From: Beijerinckiaceae bacterium
GTDB taxonomy: Bacteria; Pseudomonadota; Alphaproteobacteria; Rhizobiales; Beijerinckiaceae
Direction of reading: 5' to 3'
Length of the DNA: 52,893 nt
Assembly: GCA_947456505.1 (NCBI GenBank)
Contig: CANGTC010000009.1
Coordinates: 1 to 52,893 of the forward strand
Below the pieces are notes generated by a model. The model saw nothing but the letters and a program-made list of their open reading frames with translations, ran no database searches and was not told where the DNA came from. The translations under genes and the position numbers were made by a program. Shown here in pieces: positions 34,944 to 42,967 of this stretch (its first letter is position 1; the number at the start of each line of letters is the position of its first letter).

Positions 34944-35324
34944 ATGACAGAGCAGACCAATATCCCCGAGGTAGTCGCTGAAGTGACGAATTCGTTCGAG
35001 CGCTACAATCAAGCCATCGAATCGGGCGATAGCGTCGCCTTGAACAGTTTCTTCTGGAATTCGCCGCTAACCGTGCGCTTTGGCCCGCGCGAGCACCTCT
35101 TCGGCTATGAAGAGATCGCCAATTTCCGCACGGGCGTGTGGATGCCCGGCGCCCCGCGCGTGGTGGAACGGTTGGCGGTGACAACATTCGGACGCGATTT
35201 CGGGACCACCAACGCCATGTTCCGTGACACAGCGGGGAAGGTGAACCGACAGTCGCAGGTCTGGGTGCGCACATCGGAAGGGTGGCGCATCGTCGCAGCC
35301 CACGTGAGCCCGCTGCCCGATTGA
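34944..35324 (+). CDS. atzH: AtzH-like amidohydrolase (DUF3225)
   Basis: A 126-residue SnoaL-like small protein of the DUF3225 family (AtzH/HpxZ). It reads VVAEVTNSFERYNQAIESGD, then SFFWNSPLTVRFGPREHLFG, RVVERLAVTTFGRDFGTTNA and ends WRIVAAHVSPLPD. AtzH was reported to convert 1,3-dicarboxyurea to allophanate, preventing a dead end in cyanurate degradation between AtzEG and AtzF. GGAG lies ahead of the ATG at 34944. It shares its operon with the 2-oxoglutarate oxygenase and completes, together with atzG, atzE and the AtzF domains, a cyanurate-type lower pathway. Confidence 0.87.
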   Translation: MTEQTNIPEVVAEVTNSFERYNQAIESGDSVALNSFFWNSPLTVRFGPREHLFGYEEIANFRTGVWMPGAPRVVERLAVTTFGRDFGTTNAMFRDTAGKVNRQSQVWVRTSEGWRIVAAHVSPLPD

Positions 35325-35327
35325 CCA

Positions 35328-36004
35328 TCAGCCCGCAGCGCTCTTGGCCATCATAGGAACGTTCGCGTCATCGCTCGTAGACTGTTGCTCAAAGGCTTGC
35401 TCCACAAGGTTCACATGGCGCAACATCGACTGATGGGCTTGTTCCGCAGCGCCGTGAATGACAGCATTCACCACTGCACCATGTTTTCGATGAGATGAAG
35501 CCAGGCGTCCTGCGGTACGGAACTGTGCGCGAGGAAAGGGGGAGAGGCTGCGACGCAGGCCAGTAGCCATCTTCTCAATGATGGAATTTTGCGTACCCCT
35601 GTAGATGCTCGAATGAAAATACACGTTTGCATCCGCATGTCGGCTTCTTCGCATGTGTCGACGGTCCCGGCCATGCGCTTATGCAAGGATTCCAGCTGTC
35701 GGCGTACGATTGGAGACATGCTGAGGGCGGCGAGGCGCGCGCATGTCGCTTCAATCTCCCCCATGGCGAAGAAAAGATCCACCAATTTCGCAGAGCTGAC
35801 TTGAGTGACGGTGCTCCCCCGGCGTGGCCGCACCTCGATCAAGCCCCTGGCGGCCAGCAGGCGTAGCGCCTTGCGTACGGGTGTGCGCGAGACATCGTAT
35901 CGGTCTGCAAGGCCTTGTTCATTGAGCCTTGCGCCGGGCGGAAGGGGGCCCGATAGAATGGCGTCAGCAATTTCTGCGGAGCGTTGTTCGGCACGTGTCG
36001 ACAT
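35328..36004 (-). pseudogene. GntR-family (FadR/FCD) transcriptional regulator, frameshifted
   Basis: From the ATG at 36004 the gene encodes a good winged helix-turn-helix (GARLNEQGLADRYDVSRTPV, LRLLAARGLIEVRPRRGSTV) and the start of the FCD ligand-binding domain (LFFAMGEIEATCARLAALSM). Near 35630 the frame breaks. The continuing FCD sequence is found in another frame as NVYFHSSIYRGTQNSIIEKM, then RAQFRTAGRLASSHRKHGAV and MLRHVNLVEQAFEQ, stopping at 35328. A few residues normally present before NVYFH also seem lost, consistent with a small deletion. In the read frame the protein would be truncated with no complete effector domain. A sequencing error cannot be excluded. It lies downstream of atzH, convergent with it. 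Confidence 0.8.
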
Positions 36005-36112
36005 GACCGTTCCAAATTGGCGCCTTGGCTATATAGCGATTTACCGTTGCGATCCCTGCCTCTTTAACAGTCCCTTCTGGCTGAAATTCAGGCTTCAGTG
36101 ACGTATCTTTAA

Positions 36113-36138
36113 GCATACGATCTACCATAGTTGTATGC
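36113..36138. promoter_or_regulatory. Inverted repeat between GntR remnant and transporter remnant
   Basis: GCATAC at 36113-36118 and GTATGC at 36133-36138 form an inverted repeat with a 14-base spacer, in the divergent region between the GntR-type regulator start (36004) and the transporter remnant (36170). The location suits a regulator operator. The spacing is wider than the usual GntR/FCD palindromes, so this is tentative. Confidence 0.3.
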
Positions 36139-36169
36139 ATTATAAATGTCTCACCTTTGGGAGCTCGCC

Positions 36170-36715
36170 ATGGATCGTCGTCAATTCATAAAGTCAGCTG
36201 GCGCGACGACCGGGCCTTCACTAACCTCCGCTGTAACTCACTGCTTTTATCTCATCGACTCCCTCATCGCGCGAGATGGTGCGACCTTTCGCGCTACCCT
36301 CTCCCAATTGCTCCTGCAGGGCGTCACGCTCGCCATCTTTTCGCTGGCCCCCATCGCGCGTATCACACGCGCTTCCATGCTGTCAGCGCTTGCGATGGAA
36401 TTCGTGCGCACGGCCCGCGCCTCCGGACTCACTACGCGTAAGGTCGTGACGACCCATGCTTTACGTAACGCCTTGCTGCCGGTTGTGACGACCCTTGGAA
36501 TGGTCTTCTCTTTCTTGCTCGTCGCGAATGTGCTTGTTGAAAAGGTTTTTTCCTGGCCAGGTATCGGTTCATATGCGGTTGAGGCGCTTATCGCCTTCGA
36601 CTTCGCACCCGTTCAGGGTTTTGTTCTCGCCATGGCCGTCGTCTATATTCTGCTCAATCTCCTCATCGACCTCTCCTATCGATTGATTGACCCTCGCATG
36701 AGGGCTGAATCATGA
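36170..36715 (+). pseudogene. Chimeric remnant: Tat signal of a solute-binding protein fused to DppB-type permease C-terminal half
   Basis: The ORF starts MDRRQFIKSAGATTG, a twin-arginine signal of an extracellular binding protein, with GGGAG six bases upstream of the ATG at 36170. After about 25 residues it becomes the C-terminal half of a DppB-type dipeptide/oligopeptide permease. LLQGVTLAIFSLAPIARITR, MEFVRTARASGLTTRKVVTT (the EAA-like loop) and VFSWPGIGSYAVEALIAFDF follow. Most of the binding protein and the first permease helices are missing, so a deletion of roughly 2 kb must have joined two genes. The stop overlaps the DppC-like gene in ATGA fashion, the original operon junction. Confidence 0.82.
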
Positions 36716-37461
36716 GCGTGGTCCCGACGCAAAACCGCCCGCCTTCGGCGCTTGCCGCCACGCTCCCCCACGTGCGCTATGTAATCGTCAGCGATCCGGT
36801 GACGGCCTTCGCGTTTGGGCTGCTTTCCTTGCTTACATTCGCCGCAGTCTTTGGCCCCGCGCTGGTCCCCTATGATTCGCTGACAGGCGACACCATCGCC
36901 ACTCTGCAAGCCCCATCTTTCCTTCATTTGTTTGGCACGGATCAACTGGGTCGCGATATTTTTTCACGCGTGGTTGTCGCAACGCGGCTAGATCTTATCA
37001 TCTCCGTTTCATCCGTCGCCCTTGTCTTCGCCTTTGGTGCGCTCGCGGGCATCGCGGCAGGTTTTTTCGGCGGCTGGATCGACCGGGCGGTGGGTCGTAT
37101 CGCCGACACGATCATGGCGTTTCCGCTTTTCGTGCTGGCGAGGGGCATTGTTGCGGCGCTTGGCAACACGGTCACCAATATCGTCATCGCCACCGCCATC
37201 ATAAACTTTCCGCTTTACGCCCGCGTAGCGCGAGCTGAATCGAGCGTGCGCCGCGAGGCCGGATTCGTGATGGCGGCGAGACTGTCTGGCAATTCTGATC
37301 TGCGGATTGCTCTTACTTCTATTCCGCCAAGTATTCTGCCGATCATGATGGTCCAGATGTCTCTGACCATGGGCTATGCGCGGTCTTCTTTTCCGGCGTC
37401 GCGCCCCATGACGCCAATGAGCGCCAAATGTGCGATGTGCGCGGACGCGATATCTCAATGA
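36712..37461 (+). pseudogene. DppC-type ABC permease, C-terminally truncated by deletion
   Basis: The protein is normal from the start to about residue 225. It has FGLLSLLTFAAVFGPALVPY, FGTDQLGRDIFSRVVVATRL, GGWIDRAVGRIADTIMAFPL and the coupling loop YARVARAESSVRREAGFVMA. After MVQMSLTMGYA, where intact family members continue for another 60 or so residues with the last helices (GLSFIGLG...), the sequence turns into out-of-frame translation of the adjoining ATPase gene. The junction is near 37380. The permease therefore lacks its final membrane segments and should not be functional. Confidence 0.8.
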
Positions 37462-38861
37462 TCTTCCAGAATCCGCGCGCGGCGCTCAACCCCATCCGGC
37501 GCATCGGCCAGCACATCGAGGATGTGCTTCGCCAACATGTACAGGCGGGCTCCTTCAACATAGGCGGAAATGCCATAGTCGCCCTGCGTCAAGTGCGTAT
37601 CGCTAACCCGGAAGAACGTTACGACGCCTATCCCTTCCAGCTTTCCGGAGGTATGTGTCAGCGGGTGGTGATTGCGCTGGCCCTCCCCTGCCGCCCCAAG
37701 TTGTTGAACGCCGATGAGCCGACGACTGGGCTTGAGGCCACTACCCAGAACGCGGTGGTGGAAATGATCGTCGAATTGACGCGCAAGCGAGGCATGTCGA
37801 CGATTCTGATCACCCATGACCTGAGCCTAGCCGCCGCGTATTGCGACCGTATTGTGGTGATGGAGAAGGGGCGCGTGGTCGAGACCGCCGCCTCTGCGGA
37901 TATCTTCAAGCATTCCGTCCATGCCTATACGCGCAAACTCATGCGTGCAACGCCGCGCCCCGGCATTGGTCTACGCGATTTGTTGCCTGAGGATTTCGCC
38001 GCAAAACCGATCAAGCATGGAGAACTTGGCGCGCCGCTGCTCACGGTGGCGGGCCTTGTGAAGGAATACACACGCAAGCCTTCATCCTTCTTCGCGCGTT
38101 TCCGCAAGTCGGCCCATGATTTGCCGTCAGTTCCCATCCGCGCGGTGGATGGTTTGAATTTCGAGATAAGGCGCGGAGAAAGCCTCGGTTTGGTAGGCGA
38201 ATCGGGTTGCGGCAAGGCAACGACATCAATGATGCTGATGCGCTTGCTTGATCAGACAGCGGGTACCATCATTTTCGACGGACAGGATATCGGCGCAATT
38301 CCGACCAGCGCCTTTGCGCAGCTTGCCTTGCGCCCGCGCATCCAGATGGTTTTTCAGGATCCCGCCGACAGCCTGAATCCCCATTATACCGCAGCCCGCG
38401 CCATTGCCGATCCCCTGATGCGTTTTTGCGGCGCCATGACCGCCTCGGCCCTGCGTGCGCGCTGCGAAGAGCTTGCAGCCATGGTCGGGTTGCCGATGGA
38501 TCTGCTGGATCGTTTTCCTCACCAACTCTCCGGCGGACAGAAAGCCCGCGTCGGAATCGCCCGTGCCATCGCGCTCAAACCTGATCTTGTGGTGCTGGAT
38601 GAGCTGACCGCTGCGCTTGATGTGTCCGTGCAGGCGCTGGTGCTCAAGCTGCTCGCCGACCTCAAGGCCTCGCTGGGCATGAGCTACCTCTTTGTAAGCC
38701 ACGATCTGCATGTGGTGCGCCTGATTTGCGACCAGGTCATCGTGATGAGAAGCGGGCGCATTGTCGAGCAGGGATTGGCGACGGATGTTCTCGACCATCC
38801 CCAAGCCGATTATACTCGAGAATTGATCGCAGCCCTTCCAAGGGCTCCACTATGGGACTGA
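37383..38861 (+). pseudogene. Dipeptide-type ABC ATPase (DppD-DppF fusion), 5-prime truncated and with altered Walker A
   Basis: The frame can be read from VFFSGVAPHDANERQM at 37383, which already lies inside the first ATPase domain; its Walker A and about the first 70 residues are gone. It keeps ISMIFQNPRAALNP, LSGGMCQRVVIAL, LLNADEPTTGLE and ILITHDLS. The second domain has GESGCGKATTSM in place of GxxGxGK(S/T), so the Mg-binding Ser/Thr is Ala, and VVLDELTAALD replaces the usual DEP. An internal ATG at 37428 could still start translation. Together with the damaged permeases this marks a dead dipeptide- or opine-type importer. Confidence 0.8.
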
Positions 38862-38894
38862 TTTTCAACAGCCAGAAACGAGAGAAGGTTCAGC

Positions 38895-39311
38895 ATGTCT
38901 CGCACTGACGTCATCGAAATCGTGGTGGTAGGGGCGCATCTCAGCGGCATGCCGCTGAATTATCAACTGACTGAGGTGGGTGGGGTTCTCGTGCGCAACT
39001 CCCGCACCGCGAGTGATTATCGCCTTTATGTCCTCCCTGGCGCCACACCTGCCAAACCTGGTCTTATCCGCGAGCCAGGTTTCGCAGGATTTGGAGATGC
39101 GCCTGGCCTTGATGTCGAGGTGTGGGCGCTCTCGCCCGCAGCATTTGGCTCATTCGTTGCGGCGATTCCGGCGCCGCTTGGCGTCGGTAAGATCACATTG
39201 GAGGATGGCGCTCAGGTGAGCGGTTTCCTTTGTGAATCTTACGCGCTCGTGGATGCCCCGGAAATAACACATCTTGGAGGTTGGCGGGCCTATATTGCGC
39301 AGGGATTGTGA
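38895..39311 (+). CDS. Stand-alone allophanate hydrolase C-terminal domain
   Basis: A 138-residue protein consisting of only the C-terminal domain of allophanate hydrolase (AtzF/DUR1,2 type). EIVVVGAHLSGMPLNYQLTE opens it, then ASDYRLYVLPGATPAKPGLI, DVEVWALSPAAFGSFVAAIP, LGVGKITLEDGAQVSGFLCE and GGWRAYIAQGL. In the yeast enzyme this domain decarboxylates the N-carboxycarbamate released by the amidase domain; in AtzF it also shapes the oligomer. The matching amidase-only protein is encoded 26 kb away on the opposite strand (11369-12754). An AGAAGG site precedes the ATG. The DNA upstream is a decayed transporter, so its promoter is unclear. Confidence 0.87.
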   Translation: MSRTDVIEIVVVGAHLSGMPLNYQLTEVGGVLVRNSRTASDYRLYVLPGATPAKPGLIREPGFAGFGDAPGLDVEVWALSPAAFGSFVAAIPAPLGVGKITLEDGAQVSGFLCESYALVDAPEITHLGGWRAYIAQGL

Positions 39312-39440
39312 TCTTACGCATTTAGCGACCGCCGATGCAACTTATTGAGACGATATAGCCAATCTTTGATATGTGGCTAAGGTTTTTGTTGAAAATCGGA
39401 GTTTCCGTTCATAGTTAAATTTTCTCGGTGCTCTGCCTCG

Positions 39441-39644
39441 CTACCCTTTCAGGATAGCTCGAATTTGACCGTGGATGTGGTTTTCAAATGCGATTCCATC
39501 TTCGATCAGGTGCTTAATATCGTCGTTCGTAGAGGCTCGGTTTAGTTTCTGCAAAGCAGTAAGGGAGTCCTCAGCGTGTTTCTGGTAATCGGACAATTTC
39601 TCCGAAATTAATTTCCCTACTTTATTTTCAAGATCAATGTTCAC
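39441..39644 (-). CDS. Small hypothetical protein
   Basis: A 67-residue reading frame (GTG start at 39644) in DNA distinctly richer in A/T than the surroundings. The product is charged and helical, beginning NIDLENKVGKLISEKLSDYQ and ending in IHGQIRAILKG, without a signal peptide or membrane segment. The ribosome site is weak and no family is recognised. Atypical base composition suggests recent acquisition or a relic. It could equally be a chance frame. Confidence 0.35.
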   Translation of the reverse strand: MNIDLENKVGKLISEKLSDYQKHAEDSLTALQKLNRASTNDDIKHLIEDGIAFENHIHGQIRAILKG

Positions 39645-39833
39645 TTTTACAATGTTCGCCTCATTAAATTGGAAGTGACCTTGTTCGCGACGCGGGAACG
39701 TCTTGTCGAACTACGTTGGCCTCCGTCAGCCAAGTTGGTAATGGGCCGCAATCAGGTTGCGCGTCGTGATTGGGGCCTTCGGGCGTCATCTGATCATTTT
39801 AATTCATGCCATCCGACGCTGGAGATCCTCTGC

Positions 39834-39861
39834 GTCCCGAAGCGGGACGGCTAGCGCCGTC
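39834..39861 (-). terminator. Overlapping hairpins after the IclR gene
   Basis: GTCCCG-AAG-CGGGAC (39834-39848) and GACGGC-TAGC-GCCGTC (39846-39861) are two perfect six-base-pair hairpins that overlap by three bases and so exclude each other. They lie 14-41 bases beyond the stop of the minus-strand IclR gene and could end that operon, although no clear T-run follows. Confidence 0.4.
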
Positions 39862-39874
39862 AGCCTTCCGGACG

Positions 39875-40651
39875 CTATCCCAATGCTTGCGAAAACTCGG
39901 CGGCCGCTTGTTTCAAGGAGGCGATCACCCTGCCTGCCTCGGAGATGTCGAGCGATCCTGATGGCCCCACTGCTGTAAGACAGGCGACCATTTCATTCAT
40001 GGGATCCAGTACAGGAACGGCTAAGGCGTCCAGACCCTGAATGAGTTCGCCGCGCACGATGCTGAAGCCTTTCCTGCGGATCTCTACAAGGTCCGCCGAC
40101 GACTTGCGCGATCCCACTGCGGCGGTTTGGGGCTCGCGTAGTTCGGGGGCGGTGGCGATGATGTCCTCAGGGAGATAGGCCGCGCAGATAAGCCCGAAGG
40201 CTGACGTATAGAGCGGCATAATGGAACCTGGGCGGATGACAAGCGATACCGCGCGTATGACGTCCAGCCATTGCAGAACCATCGGCCCTTGCGGCGTCCA
40301 AACGCCCATGAAGACCGTTTCGCGCAGATCGTCGCGGAGCTTCGTGAGGATTTGTGAGCCGATGCGCACGAGATCCAGTCGGTTTAGCGCGACGCGACCG
40401 ATCATGCGGGCGGCGCCTCCAAAATCATAACGCCCATCCGCCTCATTCTGCTCGATCAGTCCTGTGCGGATGAGGCTGACGAGGTAGCGATGAGCCTTGG
40501 CGGGTGCAAGGCCAGCAGCTGCGGAAAGAGTGGAGAGGCTTTGCGGGCCATCTAGCCCCGCGAGCGTCTTGAGGAGATTGCCCGCGATCTCCACTGACTG
40601 CACGCCGATTTGTCCGCCCGCGCTCATGTGCGTTGGTTTCTTGGTGGCCAT
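39875..40651 (-). CDS. IclR-family transcriptional regulator
   Basis: A 258-residue IclR-type regulator. The N-terminal winged helix-turn-helix reads VQSVEIAGNLLKTLAGLDGP, then AAAGLAPAKAHRYLVSLIRT and GLIEQNEADGRYDFGGAA. The C-terminal effector domain has ETVFMGVWTPQGPMVLQWLD and FSIVRGELIQGLDALAVPVL. Such proteins sense small aromatic or organic acids. It is the last gene of the minus-strand ABC operon. An ATG at 40627 overlapping the permease stop (ATGA) is an alternative start. The likely target is the repeat-rich region at 43932-43959 in front of its own operon. Confidence 0.87.
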   Translation of the reverse strand: MATKKPTHMSAGGQIGVQSVEIAGNLLKTLAGLDGPQSLSTLSAAAGLAPAKAHRYLVSLIRTGLIEQNEADGRYDFGGAARMIGRVALNRLDLVRIGSQILTKLRDDLRETVFMGVWTPQGPMVLQWLDVIRAVSLVIRPGSIMPLYTSAFGLICAAYLPEDIIATAPELREPQTAAVGSRKSSADLVEIRRKGFSIVRGELIQGLDALAVPVLDPMNEMVACLTAVGPSGSLDISEAGRVIASLKQAAAEFSQALG

Positions 40652-41427
40652 CGACGCATGATTGTCGCGTCGATGAGGGAAAAGGCGATGTTGAGCAAGA
40701 AACCGAAGAAGCCCACATAGGCCAGCAGGCCGTAAACTTGCGCGGATTGGTAATTACGTTGGGCCGCGATCATCAGGGCCCCGACTCCATCAATGGAGGT
40801 GAGGATCTCCACCAAAAGGGTCAGAACGATGGTCAAGGGCAAGGAGACCTTAACGCCCAGAAGGATCGCCGGGATCGCTGATGGGAAGATTACCCGTCGC
40901 ACGCAATCAAGGGTCGTCAGGTGAAACGAGACGGAAACATCCAGAAGAACGGGATGGATGCGCTCCACGGCTGCCGTCGTGTTGAGTAGCACCGGCCACA
41001 TGGCGGATAGTGCTACGATGGTCAACTTCATGCGTTCATCATAGCCCAGAAAGAGGATCGCGAGCGGTACGATGGCGGGGGGCGGCATGGCGCGGCAGAA
41101 TTCCAGAAGAGGCCCCAGGGCGCGTCGCGCTCGGGGCGACACGCCCACCAGAACGCCTATGAAGGCGCCAAACATCGCCGCCAGAATGAGCCCCAGCAGA
41201 ATGGTCTCCAGGGTGGCCAGGCTCGCCTTCACCAACCGACCGCTGGCTGCGAGTTGGTCCATGCCCTTCCACCAGGCCGATGGTGGCGGGAAATAAGCCG
41301 ATACTCGCTCCTCTCCCTGAGCCAATTGCCATGCGGCGAGGCCAAGCGCCAGGGGTAGCAAGCCCCGCAGGGGCGGCAGAGGGCGCAGCAGTGCCTTCGC
41401 TGTCGAATATGCGGCGTGTCTCTTCAT
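40624..41427 (-). CDS. ABC transporter permease (Ssu/Tau/NMT1 type), second subunit
   Basis: A 267-residue permease with about six helices (for example LLPLALGLAAWQLAQ, TLETILLGLILAAMFGAFIG, LPLTIVLTLLVEILTSI). The loop DVSVSFHLTTLDCVRRVIFP, followed by SAIPAILLG, is the ATPase-coupling segment. The start overlaps the stop of the upstream permease (ATGA at 41427). It forms a heterodimer with 41424-42200, unlike the single-permease system at 14498-17174. Confidence 0.87.
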   Translation of the reverse strand: MKRHAAYSTAKALLRPLPPLRGLLPLALGLAAWQLAQGEERVSAYFPPPSAWWKGMDQLAASGRLVKASLATLETILLGLILAAMFGAFIGVLVGVSPRARRALGPLLEFCRAMPPPAIVPLAILFLGYDERMKLTIVALSAMWPVLLNTTAAVERIHPVLLDVSVSFHLTTLDCVRRVIFPSAIPAILLGVKVSLPLTIVLTLLVEILTSIDGVGALMIAAQRNYQSAQVYGLLAYVGFFGFLLNIAFSLIDATIMRRWPPRNQRT

Positions 41428-42200
41428 CCGGCGCGCATCTGCTTTAGGGAGGGCCAGATGGCGTTGGTGACATTGACCACGCCAGCGTTCAAGATCACCC
41501 CCAGAAACCCGACCACAAAAATGTAGGCGAACATAGCCTCGGGGTTCATCGCTTGCTGTTCTCGCACAATGGCGTAGCCAAGCCCGGCGGGATTGCCGAC
41601 TATTTCAGCGACGATAGCCATCACCAGCGCAAGTCCCAGCCCAGTGCGGGCGCCGACCATTATCGAAGGCAGCGCCGCTGGCAGTAGGAGCCGCAGCACG
41701 ATCTGGCTTCGCGATAATCGGAAGGTGCGCCCCACATCCAGCAGTCGCGGCTGTACATTGGCGACGCCGCCCATCGTGTTGACGAGGATAGGCCACAGGG
41801 TCGGCAGGAAGGCGATCGCCAGTTCTGTCTGGATGGAAAAGCCGAACAGCAGCAATCCCACGGGCGCGAAGGCGATACCGGGAATGGGGCGTAGAACCTC
41901 GACGCTGGCGAGAAAATAGGTCCTGGTCAGCGTCGAAAAGCCAAGCAGCAAACCTGCCGTGACTCCGATGAACATCGCGGCTGACCAGCCGATGCTGATG
42001 GAGATGATAGTGTGGAGCAGATCCTCCATAAGTAGGCCGTCTCTGACGAGTTGGCGGGCTCCGGAGAGAATGGCGCTTGGGGCGGGAAAGAACTGGTAAC
42101 TGACGAGACCCGAGCGCACCATGATTTCCCAAACGCTCAGCAGCACGATGGGCGTGGCGATCCCTGACCAATCGATGTTCCGCAGCCGCAGGTCAGGCAT
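41424..42200 (-). CDS. ABC transporter permease (Ssu/Tau/NMT1 type), first subunit
   Basis: A 258-residue permease beginning MPDLRLRNIDWSGIATPIVL, with the coupling loop LLDVGRTFRLSRSQIVLRLL followed by LPAALPSIMVG and hydrophobic helices including GLGLALVMAIVAEIVG. The ATG at 42200 overlaps the ATPase gene end by eight bases; longer upstream frames are shadows. Its sequence is of the same family as the neighbouring permease, so the two likely arose by duplication. Confidence 0.87.
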   Translation of the reverse strand: MPDLRLRNIDWSGIATPIVLLSVWEIMVRSGLVSYQFFPAPSAILSGARQLVRDGLLMEDLLHTIISISIGWSAAMFIGVTAGLLLGFSTLTRTYFLASVEVLRPIPGIAFAPVGLLLFGFSIQTELAIAFLPTLWPILVNTMGGVANVQPRLLDVGRTFRLSRSQIVLRLLLPAALPSIMVGARTGLGLALVMAIVAEIVGNPAGLGYAIVREQQAMNPEAMFAYIFVVGFLGVILNAGVVNVTNAIWPSLKQMRAG

Positions 42201-42960
42201 GCCCAAGCGCCTTGTGAAGCTTGTGGCGATAGGCAAGAAACTCAGGCATTTCGCGCGTGGTGATCTGGTTGCGCGGCTGGGGAAGATCGATATCGATGAT
42301 CTCATCGATACGACCTGGACTGCCGTTCAGCACGGCGACCCTGTCGCCCAGATAGACTGCCTCCTCGATATCATGGGTGATGAAGACGAAGCTCGCCTTC
42401 GTCTTGTCACGAAGGAGCAGCAGCTCATCTTGCAGCCCGGCCTTCGTCATGGCGTCAAGGGCTGCGAAGGGCTCATCCATGAGCAGGATCGAGGGTTGCA
42501 CCGCCAGCGCACGGGCGATCTGCACGCGCTGCTGCATCCCGCCTGACAGGGACCAGGGATAGTCATCCGCCCTTTCGAGCAGATCGACCATGGCCAATGC
42601 CTCGCGCACGCGCTGGTCGCATTGGGCGCGCGGCAAGGTGCGCTCGATTCCGAACGCGACATTGTCTCCAACGCTGCGCCATTGCAGAAGCGCATTGCCA
42701 TAGTCCTGAAAGACGATGACCACGCCTTCTGGCGGCCCTGTAAGCTCTTTCCCATGCGCCAGCACACGGCCGCTGCTCGGTGGCAGCAGCCCTCCGAGCA
42801 TGCGCAGCAAGGTTGTTTTGCCCGTCCCAGAGGGGCCGACGATGCTGAGAAACTCCCCTTGTCGCAATTCGAGGCTGATGTCCGAGATGATCGGTCGTAA
42901 CCCGCCGCGAAGCGGGAGGCTAACGCTGGCGGATCGGCACGCGAAAACGGGGTCTAACAT
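42193..42960 (-). CDS. ABC transporter ATP-binding protein (Ssu/Tau/NMT1 type)
   Basis: A 255-residue ATPase with Walker A GPSGTGKTT, Q-loop FQDYGNALLQW, signature LSGGMQQRVQIARAL, Walker B LLMDEPFAALD and switch FVFITHDIEEAVYL; all are intact. The FQDYG form and the LPQPRNQI tail are typical of nitrate/sulfonate/NMT1-type importers. The ATG at 42960 is used; a TTG at 42966 is in frame. It is seven bases downstream of the binding-protein stop. Confidence 0.9.
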   Translation of the reverse strand: MLDPVFACRSASVSLPLRGGLRPIISDISLELRQGEFLSIVGPSGTGKTTLLRMLGGLLPPSSGRVLAHGKELTGPPEGVVIVFQDYGNALLQWRSVGDNVAFGIERTLPRAQCDQRVREALAMVDLLERADDYPWSLSGGMQQRVQIARALAVQPSILLMDEPFAALDAMTKAGLQDELLLLRDKTKASFVFITHDIEEAVYLGDRVAVLNGSPGRIDEIIDIDLPQPRNQITTREMPEFLAYRHKLHKALGHA

Positions 42961-42967
42961 CAGCAAC

